NCBI GenBank assembly: GCA_038239345.1
Contig: JBBSEX010000011.1
Coordinates: forward strand, 141,687 to 205,686
Direction: 5' to 3'
Source: JBBSEX01 sp038239345
Lineage (GTDB): Bacteria > Acidobacteriota > Terriglobia > Bryobacterales > Bryobacteraceae
Length of the DNA: 64,000 nt
The notes beneath the pieces are model-generated. The model had not been told where the DNA came from. It was given only the letters and a program-made list of their open reading frames with translations, and ran no database searches. A program made the position numbers and the translations under genes. Below are positions 35,188 through 43,655 of the stretch, piece after piece (position 1 is the first letter of the stretch; each line of letters starts with the position of its first letter).

Positions 35188-36075
35188 TTGGCGACGTTTT
35201 TTACCAGAGTCCGGCTAACGCTTGAGATGATCAAGTTCGAGCATTCGGTTTTTGCGCTCCCGTTCGCACTGACCGGCGCCCTGCTCGCATTGCGGGAGAG
35301 CAGTTTCGACACCAGCGGCCTGGGGCGCAAGATTCTTCTGATCGTGGTTGCGATGGTCTCCGCAAGGTCCGCCGCCATGGGATTTAATCGGGTGCTGGAT
35401 GCCGATATCGATGCCAGAAATCCGCGTACGAAAGGGCGTCATCTGCCGGCCGGTTTATTAGGACGTCCGTTTGCCTGGGGCTTCGTATTTATCTCCGCCG
35501 CCATCTTTCTGATTACGGCGAAAATGCTGAACCCGCTGTGCTTCGTATTGGCGCCCGTGGCCCTGGGAATCGTCTTCTTTTACTCCTTTACGAAGCGCTT
35601 CACCACCTTCGCTCATTTGATTTTGGGCTTCTCGCTAGGCATCGCTCCGGCTGCGGCGTGGATCGCCATGCGCGGTTCGCTCGATCCGCGAATTCTCTGG
35701 CTGACGGCGGCCGTGACGCTCTGGACAGCCGGCTTCGACATCATCTATTCGTGTCAGGATTACGAGTTCGATATCGCCTCAGGCCTGTTCAGCATCCCCG
35801 GGCATTTTGGGATTGCAAAAGCACTATGGATCGCCCGTGTTTTCCACATCGCGATGCTTGCCTGCCTGCTGGCATTGGTGGTGCAATTCCACCTTGGAGC
35901 CTTCAGCGTAGTGGGTGTGGCGGCAATTGCCGGACTGCTGGTGTATGAGCATAGCCTTGTGAAAGCAAACGATCTTTCCCGAGTGGACGCGGCTTTCTTC
36001 ACCGTGAACGGCTACGTTAGCGTGCTATTCTTTGTTTTCTGGGCAGCTGATATTTTTGTGGGCCGGCCGAGTTGA
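35188..36075 (+). CDS. mqnP: UbiA-family prenyltransferase, probably MqnP (295 aa)
   Basis: This is a membrane prenyltransferase with about eight TM helices and both aspartate-rich sites: N67-x3-D71-x3-D75 (NRVLDADID) and DIIYSCQDYEFD. In futalosine-pathway bacteria, MqnP attaches the polyprenyl tail to the naphthoate precursor of menaquinone. The assignment to MqnP rests on the overlapping mqnE gene. Start taken as TTG 35188; an ATG at 35227 would remove 13 residues. A small fragment upstream (35095-35160) holds nothing recognisable. Confidence 0.87.
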   Translation: MATFFTRVRLTLEMIKFEHSVFALPFALTGALLALRESSFDTSGLGRKILLIVVAMVSARSAAMGFNRVLDADIDARNPRTKGRHLPAGLLGRPFAWGFVFISAAIFLITAKMLNPLCFVLAPVALGIVFFYSFTKRFTTFAHLILGFSLGIAPAAAWIAMRGSLDPRILWLTAAVTLWTAGFDIIYSCQDYEFDIASGLFSIPGHFGIAKALWIARVFHIAMLACLLALVVQFHLGAFSVVGVAAIAGLLVYEHSLVKANDLSRVDAAFFTVNGYVSVLFFVFWAADIFVGRPS

Positions 36076-37202
36076 TTACCGCTATGCTTCCAATCTTTGA
36101 AGATTCCCGTTTACAGCCGATTTTGGAGAAAGTGCAGGACGGCCGCCGCCTGTCGTTTGAAGATGGCCTGACTCTCTATCGCACGTCCGATCTGCTGGGC
36201 GTAGGTTACATGGCGAACCTTGTTCGGGAGCGAATCAACGGCAATGTGACGTTCTTTAATGTCAACCGCCACATTAATCCAACTGACGTTTGCGTGGCAA
36301 GTTGCCGGTTGTGCGCGTTCGGTAAGCGGGCCAAGGATCCGAAAGCTTACACGATGTCGCTGGAGCAAGTGTGGGAAGTTGCCGGTCATGGATATTCCGA
36401 AGCCGTTACCGAATTTCACATCGTTGGCGGCCTGCATCCGGAACTTTCGCTCGATTGGTTTTGTCAGATGTTGCGTGGATTGAAGCAGCGCTTTCCCGAA
36501 GTCCATTTGAAAGCCTTCACGATGGTGGAGATCGGTTTTCTGGCGCAGCGGGCCAAGATTTCCATTCGCGAAACGTTAGAGAAGCTGATGGAAGCCGGCA
36601 TGGATTCGATGCCGGGCGGGGGCGCCGAGATATTCAGCGAACGCGTCCGGCGCATTATCTGCGACCACAAAATCACCGGCCAGCAATGGCTTGACGTAGC
36701 CCGCAGCGCGCATCAGCTTGGCTTGAAATCGAATTGCACGATGCTTTACGGACATATCGAAACCGACGAGGATCGCGTCGATCATCTGATGAAGTTGCGC
36801 GAGCTACAGGATGAAACCGGCGGCTTTGTCACTTTCATACCGCTGGCATTTCATCCGGAAAACACCGCGCTCCATCATATTCCGAAGACGACTGGATTTC
36901 TGGATCTACGGCAAATCGCCGTGTCCCGCCTGATGCTCGACAATATCGATCACATCAAGGCTTATTGGATCATGATGACGCCGGAGATCGCCCAGATCGC
37001 CCAGCGCTTCGGGTCCGACGATCTCGACGGGACGGTGGTGGAAGAAAAAATCTACCATGATGCCGGCGCTACAACCAGCCAGAATCTGCGCCGGGGCGAA
37101 TTGCTGCGGCTGATCCGGGAAGCCGGCCGCGAACCGGTGGAACGCGACACGCGCTATCGCCCGGTGACGCGAACGGAATCGGCATTTACGGTTCTGGTCT
37201 GA
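36072..37202 (+). CDS. mqnE: Aminofutalosine synthase MqnE (376 aa)
   Basis: This is a radical-SAM enzyme: C74-x3-C78-x2-C81 (CVASCRLC) binds the 4Fe-4S cluster, followed by GGLHPELSLDWF, MPGGGAEIFSERVR, TMLYGHIET, FVTFIPLAFHPENT and NIDHIKAYWIMM. It joins SAM with 3-[(1-carboxyvinyl)oxy]benzoate to make aminofutalosine, the committed step of the alternative menaquinone route. The TTG start overlaps mqnP by four bases; ATG 36084 is a possible later start. The rest of the pathway (mqnA, B, C, D) is not in the window. Confidence 0.94.
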   Translation: MITAMLPIFEDSRLQPILEKVQDGRRLSFEDGLTLYRTSDLLGVGYMANLVRERINGNVTFFNVNRHINPTDVCVASCRLCAFGKRAKDPKAYTMSLEQVWEVAGHGYSEAVTEFHIVGGLHPELSLDWFCQMLRGLKQRFPEVHLKAFTMVEIGFLAQRAKISIRETLEKLMEAGMDSMPGGGAEIFSERVRRIICDHKITGQQWLDVARSAHQLGLKSNCTMLYGHIETDEDRVDHLMKLRELQDETGGFVTFIPLAFHPENTALHHIPKTTGFLDLRQIAVSRLMLDNIDHIKAYWIMMTPEIAQIAQRFGSDDLDGTVVEEKIYHDAGATTSQNLRRGELLRLIREAGREPVERDTRYRPVTRTESAFTVLV

Positions 37203-37288
37203 GTGCCAGAATTTGAACCACGATTTCCATCATCCCTCCCCATTTGCTACACTTAAGCTTCGCGTTAATTTCCTAGGAGCCTATCGAG

Positions 37289-37480
37289 ATGTCGAAAGTT
37301 TGTGAAGTTTGCGGTAAAGGTCCGCAGTTTGGACACCGCATCAGCCACGCGCACAATGTTACGAATCGCCGCTGGAATGTGAATCTGCAAAGTGTTCGCG
37401 CCATGGTCAAGGGTGCGGGCAAGCGCATTCGAGTCTGCACGTCTTGCATCCGCAACAATAAAGTCCAGAAGGTCGCGTAG
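37289..37480 (+). CDS. rpmB: 50S ribosomal protein L28 (63 aa)
   Basis: It begins MSKVCEVCGKGPQFGHRISHAHN and continues RRWNVNLQSVR, the canonical L28 N-terminus. The CxxC...CxxC arrangement (CEVC and CTSC) is the zinc-binding form. AGGAGC lies ahead of the start. It stands alone, without rpmG, which is common in Acidobacteria. Confidence 0.97.
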   Translation: MSKVCEVCGKGPQFGHRISHAHNVTNRRWNVNLQSVRAMVKGAGKRIRVCTSCIRNNKVQKVA

Positions 37481-37527
37481 TTCGTCGCCCTCCACCCTGG
37501 GCGCTCATCTTTATAATTCAGATTCTC

Positions 37528-37562
37528 AAATAGACGCAATCCCAACGGGCATGCGTCTATTT
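37528..37562 (+). terminator. Stem-loop downstream of rpmB
   Basis: AAATAGACGC (37528-37537) pairs perfectly with GCGTCTATTT (37553-37562) around a 15-base loop. It lies ~50 bases after the rpmB stop. There is no long T-run after it, so it may be a processing hairpin or a weak terminator. Confidence 0.5.
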
Positions 37563-37675
37563 GGCGCGTTCCAGCATCGGCGTGGTATTTTTGTGTAGGC
37601 CGTTTCTGTTCTCCGTTCCGTCACGCGAAAGGAATAAAAGATCCATTCAGTGGGGATTAGATATCGAGGAGTTCT

Positions 37676-38236
37676 ATGCTAATCAAAGCCAGCCATCAAC
37701 CCCACCGCCGGGCGTTTCTCGTATCGCTAACCACTGTAGCCGCGTCTTACGGTATACAGCGATTATCAGCAGCAAGCCGGTCACCGGTAAAAATTGTTGA
37801 TTTCGCAAATAACGGTGCGCGGAGAGGAGTGATCATAGTGGAAAAAGTGGTAAAGACACAAGCCGAATGGCAAAAGCAGCTTTCGCCAGAGGAGTTTCAC
37901 GTCACCCGTGAGAAAGGGACGGAGATGGCTTTCTCAGGCCGCTACGCCAAGACTCACGACGCCGGAATTTACCGTTGCGTGTGTTGCGATACCGCGCTAT
38001 TCAGTTCGGATACGAAGTTTGAATCGGGTACCGGGTGGCCAAGTTTCTGGGCGCCTATCGCCCCAGAGAACGTCTTCCGAGCTAACGATGAGAGCCATGG
38101 AATGAGCCGGGATGAGGTGCTGTGCAAGCGCTGTGACGCCCATCTAGGTCATGTATTCGACGACGGGCCAAGACCCACGGGCTTACGCTATTGCATGAAC
38201 TCGGCCTCATTGAAATTCACTAAAAAGGACGGTTGA
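37676..38236 (+). CDS. msrB: Peptide-methionine (R)-S-oxide reductase with Tat-like leader (186 aa)
   Basis: The first ~35 residues contain RRAFLVSLTTVAAS, a twin-arginine-like signal. The MsrB domain has zinc ligands C101/C104 and C150/C153, substrate elements GTGWPSFW and HLGHVFDDGP, and catalytic Cys173 (RYCMNSASL). It repairs Met-R-sulfoxide in proteins; with this leader it should act outside the cytoplasm. Cys103 next to C104 could serve as recycling cysteine. The stop overlaps the following ATG by one base, so it pairs with the free-methionine-sulfoxide reductase. Confidence 0.9.
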   Translation: MLIKASHQPHRRAFLVSLTTVAASYGIQRLSAASRSPVKIVDFANNGARRGVIIVEKVVKTQAEWQKQLSPEEFHVTREKGTEMAFSGRYAKTHDAGIYRCVCCDTALFSSDTKFESGTGWPSFWAPIAPENVFRANDESHGMSRDEVLCKRCDAHLGHVFDDGPRPTGLRYCMNSASLKFTKKDG

Positions 38237-38718
38237 TGTTCCAGGTTGAATCGCCGGTGACGGCTACGAAAGCGGAATTATACGGGGCCTTGCGAGTACA
38301 ACTGGTTGCCTTGCTGGAAGGCGAAAGGGATTTCGTAGCTAACGCCGCCAACACCGGCTCGTTGCTCTATCACACACTGCCGGACCTCAATTGGGCCGGC
38401 TTTTATCTGTATAAGAACGGCCAGCTTGTACTTGGACCGTTCCAGGGAAAACCGGCCTGTGTACGCATTCCCATCGGCAAGGGAGTTTGCGGAGTGGCGG
38501 CCGCGCGAAGGGAAAGCGTCGTGGTTCCCGATGTAGACAAATTCCCCGGGCATATCGCCTGCGATAGTGGTTCGCGCAGCGAGATGGTGATTCCCCTGGT
38601 GCGCGGCGGCAACCTGCTTGGGGTTCTGGATCTTGACAGTCCGCTGCTCGCCCGATTCGACGACGAAGATCGAAAGGGCTGTGAAGCTCTCGTAGGAATT
38701 TTTTTAGCCGGCCTGTAA
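38236..38718 (+). CDS. msrC: Free methionine-(R)-sulfoxide reductase, GAF fold (160 aa)
   Basis: This is a single GAF domain with the three conserved cysteines of the fRMsr family at C75, C85 and C109; their spacing (10 and 24 residues) is the same as in the E. coli enzyme (C84, C94, C118). Also seen: LNWAGFYLY, LVLGPFQGKPAC, IPIGKGVCG and SRSEMVIPL. The enzyme reduces free Met-R-sulfoxide in the cytosol with thioredoxin. Translated right behind msrB. Confidence 0.92.
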   Translation: MFQVESPVTATKAELYGALRVQLVALLEGERDFVANAANTGSLLYHTLPDLNWAGFYLYKNGQLVLGPFQGKPACVRIPIGKGVCGVAAARRESVVVPDVDKFPGHIACDSGSRSEMVIPLVRGGNLLGVLDLDSPLLARFDDEDRKGCEALVGIFLAGL

Positions 38719-38725
38719 AGGATCC

Positions 38726-41587
38726 ATGTTCCGCCGTCAGGTTTTACTCCTGGTGCTTGCGTCGCTAGCCTGGGCTCGACAGGACCCGGCGATTTGCGGC
38801 ACTCACCTTCAGCGGTCTCGCGAAGAATTATTTCTTCATCGGCAGCACGCCGCCCGCCGCGGCAAGCTGGGATTTCGGGCCACGGCGGCGAGTACCGCGC
38901 AAGACCTCGGCCAGATCGCCATCCTGGAAGATTCTAACGGCGTGGTTGGGCGGCGCAACCCTTTTAATCTCGACCAGAAAACGATCGTCTTCTCACCTTC
39001 CGTTCCTTCCGCCTCTGCCTATCATTTCGAAGTGGACGGCCCGAGCTTCGACGAAGCAGCCGCAGGCACCCCGCTCGATGGCTTGGGTGACGACGATTCC
39101 CGTTCCATCGCGCTGCCATTTTCATTCCCGTTCTTTGGCGCTAATTACTCCCAGGTATTCGTCAATTCCGATGGCAATCTTACCTTCCAGGTGAGCGATC
39201 ACGCCAGCGCCGACCGGTCTCTTGGCCGCGTCACGGCGGGCCCTCCGCGCATCGCGGCCTTGTTCGCGGATCTAAATCCCGCTGCCTCTGCGCGACCGGT
39301 GGAGGTTCTTACTACGGCCGAGCGTGTGGTGATTACCTGGCCTCTGGTGCCGCTGTTTTCCGACACTTCTATCGGCCTGCTCCAGCGCTTCCAGATTCGC
39401 CTCTACCCCAGCGGCCGTATCGAATTCGCCTATGCCGGGACGACAGCGACCGATGCCGTCGTGGGGATCGCGCCCGGTAAGGGGAACGGCACAACCATGC
39501 CGATCTCGTTTATCGCCGGCGGAACACAGGAATTTTCCGGCTCCATCGTCGAACGATTCAGTGGTTCCGATGCGATCGACATCATCACCGCCGCGCAGCA
39601 GTTTTACCAGACTCACCAGGATTCCTACGATTATCTGGTCTTTTATAATGCCCTGAATATTCCGGCAGCGTCGGGCGCCGTCGCCTATGAAGTTACCGCG
39701 CGCAATAAACGCAGCGGTTATGGCGACGTCGTTGTAGAGGATGGCGCCGAGTACGGGTCGGCCAGCCGTCTACAGTCGGTGTTGAATATGGGTCCGCTCA
39801 GCCAATATCCGGTTGATCCGAATGCTGTAGTCGGGGCGCGGGCCATCTCTCGCGATACTCCGCTTACCGTGCTTGGCCATGAAGCGGGACACCTGTTCCT
39901 GGCTTTCGCAACCTTGCCCCCCCCGCACAACCCGCAGGCACTTCTGGGGCGATCGAACGTCCATTGGAGTTTTGACTTTAACTCTGAAGCATCCTACCTG
40001 GAAGGCAATCGGATTCGCGACAACGGGGCTGGAGTATCGCCGCGCTTCACAACCATCGCCACAGTGGAAGGCTATGCGCCGCTCGATCAATACCTAATGG
40101 GATTTCGCGCGCCGGAAGATGTTCCCGGATCGTTCTACGTTACGCAGGCGACTAGTAGCGGAGGAGGATCCCGCGCACCCCAATCCGGCGTTTCCTTCGA
40201 CGGCCAACGAGTGGATATTGGCGTTCCCGACATCGTTCAATCGCTGGGCCCGCGCATTCCCGATTCCACGGTGGCACAACGGCATTTTCGCTTTGGGTTC
40301 GTTTTGATTGTAGCGGCGGGAACAGCACCAACGGCGGCCCAACTGGCGCAAGTGGATCAGTACCGGTCGCGCTTTGAATCGAGCTACGCCAACGCAACCG
40401 GTAATCGGGCTACCGCCGATACCGGCCTGCGCCAGGCCGTGCATCTCTCGGCGTATCCGGCGGCGGGGGTGATTGCAGGCGGCACGGGCACGATGAAGAT
40501 CACGCTTGATTTGCCGGCGGACACGGCTTTGACGTTGATGCCGCGCACGCCCAACGGGATTATTGGCGCACCTGCTTCCGTGACTATCGCAGCCGGCGAT
40601 TCGAGTGCCTCGTTTACGGTGGACGGACTGCGGGCAGGCGTCGAAGAACTTAGCATCGAACCAGCCGATCCTACTTATGAAACAGCCTACGCCCGTGTGC
40701 AGGTAATTGCGTCTACGGCTGCCCTTCACATCGATTACCGAATAGTAAACACCGATAGCGGTGTTACCGGCCGGCTCTTCACGGTGATACTCAAGGCTGT
40801 CGATTCGAATAAACTACCGTATTCAAACATTCGCATCATAGACGACAAAATCCCTCCGACCGTGTTTTTGACTGACGCGAGTGGAGAAGTGGGGATCTCC
40901 AATTTTTCAATCTCCAACATTCCGGCGGAGCTCAAACTGATGATCGACGGCGTGCCTTCGTCGGCCATCACGATTCAGCTTCCAACCGTCTTCAAGATCG
41001 TCGCTGGTGGGGTTGTGAATGCCGCGTCCTATACCCCCGGCCTGACGCCGAACTCCATTGCCACCATTTTCGGATCGGGATTGGCGACTGCCGATTTCGC
41101 GTCCACGAAAGTGCTTCTGAACGGCGTAGCGGCGAATGTGATCTTTGTTTCCGCGGGCCAAATCAATTTCATCGTGCCCGTCGACCTGCCTTTGCGTATA
41201 ACTACGCTACAGGTTTCAAACGCCAGTGGCACATCGGATGCAGCGGCCGTGACTGTGAGACCCGCATCTCCTGGCATCTTCTTCGACCCGGCAACCGCAC
41301 TCGGCGCGATCCTGCTTGCAGGCACGTCGCAACGTGGACCATTCCTGCCGGGCCAGGCTATCGAGATTTATGGGACCGGCCTCGGCGCCGAGACCAGCGC
41401 GCAAATTACTATCGGCGGCGTCTCCGCCCAAGTAGTTTACGCCGGACCCGCGCCGGGCTTCCTCGGTCTTAACCAGATCAACGCCGTCATCCCATCCTCC
41501 ACTCCCGCCGGGGCGCAGTTTGTCTACGTCACGGCTGGCGGAATCAGCAGCAATACGGTCAAGATTGCGATTGCTTCCGGGCAATAA
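38726..41587 (+). CDS. Large secreted protein with HEAGH motif and Solibacter C-terminal domain (953 aa)
   Basis: The signal peptide is MFRRQVLLLVLASLAWA. The N-terminal ~250 residues contain a nidogen-like segment (FSFPFFGANYSQVFVNSDGNLTF, IAALFADLNPA). At 385-389 there is HEAGH in VLGHEAGHLFL, the zinc-metallopeptidase signature HExxH. After a Ca/adhesion-like beta region comes a repeat pair at ~760-953 with VVNAASYTPGLTPNSIATIFGSGL, GQINFIVP and GLNQINAVIPSSTPAG, matching the TIGR03437 'Solibacter uncharacterized C-terminal' family. Peptidase activity is inferred from HExxH only; a third zinc ligand was not located. It follows msrC by a few bases. Confidence 0.8.
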   Translation: MFRRQVLLLVLASLAWARQDPAICGTHLQRSREELFLHRQHAARRGKLGFRATAASTAQDLGQIAILEDSNGVVGRRNPFNLDQKTIVFSPSVPSASAYHFEVDGPSFDEAAAGTPLDGLGDDDSRSIALPFSFPFFGANYSQVFVNSDGNLTFQVSDHASADRSLGRVTAGPPRIAALFADLNPAASARPVEVLTTAERVVITWPLVPLFSDTSIGLLQRFQIRLYPSGRIEFAYAGTTATDAVVGIAPGKGNGTTMPISFIAGGTQEFSGSIVERFSGSDAIDIITAAQQFYQTHQDSYDYLVFYNALNIPAASGAVAYEVTARNKRSGYGDVVVEDGAEYGSASRLQSVLNMGPLSQYPVDPNAVVGARAISRDTPLTVLGHEAGHLFLAFATLPPPHNPQALLGRSNVHWSFDFNSEASYLEGNRIRDNGAGVSPRFTTIATVEGYAPLDQYLMGFRAPEDVPGSFYVTQATSSGGGSRAPQSGVSFDGQRVDIGVPDIVQSLGPRIPDSTVAQRHFRFGFVLIVAAGTAPTAAQLAQVDQYRSRFESSYANATGNRATADTGLRQAVHLSAYPAAGVIAGGTGTMKITLDLPADTALTLMPRTPNGIIGAPASVTIAAGDSSASFTVDGLRAGVEELSIEPADPTYETAYARVQVIASTAALHIDYRIVNTDSGVTGRLFTVILKAVDSNKLPYSNIRIIDDKIPPTVFLTDASGEVGISNFSISNIPAELKLMIDGVPSSAITIQLPTVFKIVAGGVVNAASYTPGLTPNSIATIFGSGLATADFASTKVLLNGVAANVIFVSAGQINFIVPVDLPLRITTLQVSNASGTSDAAAVTVRPASPGIFFDPATALGAILLAGTSQRGPFLPGQAIEIYGTGLGAETSAQITIGGVSAQVVYAGPAPGFLGLNQINAVIPSSTPAGAQFVYVTAGGISSNTVKIAIASGQ

Positions 41588-42230
41588 CCGCAATCCGAAA
41601 TGACGGCCGGTAGACGGTGACTAGTGGTTCCAGGAACCCCGCGCTCCGCAACAACCCTTCCATTTCGTTGCGATGAAAACCGGCTTCTACTGAGATCGGG
41701 CCATCGTTCACGGTCACCCCATCCCAACCTAAAATCCATTTCGTCGCCGGCAGAAAATAATAGGCCAGCGGGTGGCGTTCCAGATCGTTCACCAGGACAG
41801 CCTTGCGGGCCACGACGGCGAACCCGCGCAACAACTCGACAATCCGCTGGTTGCTGAAGTGATGCAGAAACAGCGAGCACGATACAAAGTCGAAGCTCTC
41901 CGGCGCGAACGGCAAACGAAAAGCATCGGCGGCCAACTTCGGAGGCTTGGCCTTGGCCAGGTGTGATTCCAGATAATCGAGCGAAGTCACGGACGCGTTG
42001 GGATACCAGGCGCGGACGCAATCTCCCGAGTCCCCGCTAGCTGCGCCGACATCCAGCAGCGTAAACGCATCGCCCGGTTTCGCAACCTGAGCTAGAATTT
42101 TGCGCATCACGCCGTGACCGCCGAAGTGGCGATTCAGACGCACCAGATCACCCAGGCTGCGGCGAGCTTGTTCGGGCGGCAGCGTGTCCAGAATCTCCGG
42201 TCTGATAATCCGGCCATGGATGGCGTGCAT
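41559..42230 (-). CDS. Class I SAM methyltransferase (223 aa)
   Basis: Motif I is LLDVGAASGDSGD, motif II VTSLDYLESHL, followed by PESFDFVSCSLFLHHFSN and LERHPLAYYFL. The helix ahead of the core (SLGDLVRLNRHFGGHGVMRKIL) fits the family of lipid or quinone methyltransferases. Substrate unknown. It overlaps the convergent Solibacter-domain gene by 29 bases. Confidence 0.87.
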   Translation of the reverse strand: MHAIHGRIIRPEILDTLPPEQARRSLGDLVRLNRHFGGHGVMRKILAQVAKPGDAFTLLDVGAASGDSGDCVRAWYPNASVTSLDYLESHLAKAKPPKLAADAFRLPFAPESFDFVSCSLFLHHFSNQRIVELLRGFAVVARKAVLVNDLERHPLAYYFLPATKWILGWDGVTVNDGPISVEAGFHRNEMEGLLRSAGFLEPLVTVYRPSFRIAVIARKQSQS

Positions 42231-42279
42231 GGACCTAACCAGCCGAGTGATAAGCTAGACAGCTTCGAGGATTTGACCC

Positions 42280-43590
42280 ATGGACAATCTCACCAGACGA
42301 AAATATCTTGCCTCGATCGGGGCGGCGGCAATTGGCGCGAGTGCCCTGCAATCCACTGGAGCCCAGGCCGCCACATCCGACGCCGACCGTATCCGGCGCA
42401 TGAAGTGGTGGCATGAAGCGAAGTTTGGGATGTTCATTCATTGGGGCCTCTATAGTGTTGTGGGACGCCACGAATGGTCGATGGAGAACGAAGCCATTCC
42501 GGTTAGCGAGTATGAACATTATGCCGACCAGTTTAAGCCCACGCCCAACGCCGCCCGGGAGTGGGCGAAGCTGGCCAAGCTCGCCGGCATGAAGTACATG
42601 GTGATGACCACCAAGCATCATGAAGGCTTCTGCCAGTTCGACAGCAAACTGACCGACTATACGGCCGTGAAGCGAGGGCCGGGGCGCGATCTGGTGGCTG
42701 AGTTCGTCGAAGCCGCGCGGGCGGAAGGAATGCGTGTTGGTTTCTATTATTCGCTGATGGATTGGCATCATCCCGATGGAGCGCGCTGCGCCACCGACGA
42801 AGCCGCGCGCCGGCGCTTTGTCGATTACATTCACGGGCAGGTGCGCGAGCTGTGCACAAACTACGGCAAGCTGGATGTTCTTTGGTATGACGTCGCCTGG
42901 CCGCTGGATGCCAAGAGCTGGGAGTCGGAAAAAATGAACGCCATGGTGCGCCGGCTGCAACCGGACATCATCCTCAACAATCGTTCGAAGATTAATGAGG
43001 ATTTCGACACGCCGGAGCAGCACATTAAGGCATCGAAGGGCCGGGCCTGGGAATCCTGCATGACGATGAACGATAGCTGGGGCTATCATAAGGCCGACGA
43101 TAATTGGAAATCGCCCCGAACCATCGTTCGCAACGTGATCAAATGCGCTCACGATGGGGGCAACTACCTGCTGAATATCGGGCCGCTGCCGGATGGATCC
43201 GTTCCGCGGGATTCAGTTCGCATACTGAGCGCGGTGGGCCGGTGGATGAACGTCAGCGGCGTCTCTATTTATAACGCCGGCGTTTGCCAGCCCCGAAGGT
43301 CGGAGTACGCGAGTTACTCGCGCCAAGGAAATACGCTATACATGCACGTGCATTTCTGGCCTGGCGAAACCGTGGTGATTCCCGGCTTGATCCCCAAGGT
43401 TCTGTCGGCGAAGGTTCTGGCTTCGGGCCAGCCAATCGAGTTCCGGCAGGAAAAGCTGCGAGCCATTTTCAGCGGACTTCCGGCCACCGCCCCCCAGGAA
43501 TTAGCCACAACACTGGTGATCGAATTGGACGCCGAGCCGAAGCAGGATACGGAAATGGTGCGCCGCGAACGGGAACGCCTAAAAGCATAA
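42280..43590 (+). CDS. Alpha-L-fucosidase, glycoside hydrolase family 29 (436 aa)
   Basis: The leader MDNLTRRKYLASIGAAAIGAS is a Tat signal (TRRKYLAS). The GH29 core shows WWHEAKFGMFIHWGLYS, KYMVMTTKHHEGFC, FYYSLMDWHHPD and LDVLWYDVAWP, in which the Asp of WYD is the expected catalytic nucleophile. NGGNYLLNIGPLPDGSV follows, then a C-terminal beta domain. It would release fucose from glycans outside the cytoplasm. There is a ~65-base gap before the Cas10 gene. Confidence 0.93.
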   Translation: MDNLTRRKYLASIGAAAIGASALQSTGAQAATSDADRIRRMKWWHEAKFGMFIHWGLYSVVGRHEWSMENEAIPVSEYEHYADQFKPTPNAAREWAKLAKLAGMKYMVMTTKHHEGFCQFDSKLTDYTAVKRGPGRDLVAEFVEAARAEGMRVGFYYSLMDWHHPDGARCATDEAARRRFVDYIHGQVRELCTNYGKLDVLWYDVAWPLDAKSWESEKMNAMVRRLQPDIILNNRSKINEDFDTPEQHIKASKGRAWESCMTMNDSWGYHKADDNWKSPRTIVRNVIKCAHDGGNYLLNIGPLPDGSVPRDSVRILSAVGRWMNVSGVSIYNAGVCQPRRSEYASYSRQGNTLYMHVHFWPGETVVIPGLIPKVLSAKVLASGQPIEFRQEKLRAIFSGLPATAPQELATTLVIELDAEPKQDTEMVRRERERLKA

Positions 43591-43627
43591 TCGTCATTTT
43601 TCGCTTGTAAATCCGGGCCTGTGTTAC

Positions 43628-43647
43628 AGTGAGTGTTTCGCCTCACT
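43628..43647 (+). promoter_or_regulatory. Hairpin immediately upstream of cas10
   Basis: AGTGAG (43628-43633) pairs with CTCACT (43642-43647), loop TGTTTCGC, ending eight bases before the ATG where a Shine-Dalgarno would sit; no such site is seen. It may control or replace ribosome binding for the operon. No clear -35/-10 pair is seen in the 65-base gap. Confidence 0.4.
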
Positions 43648-43655
43648 CATAGCCC

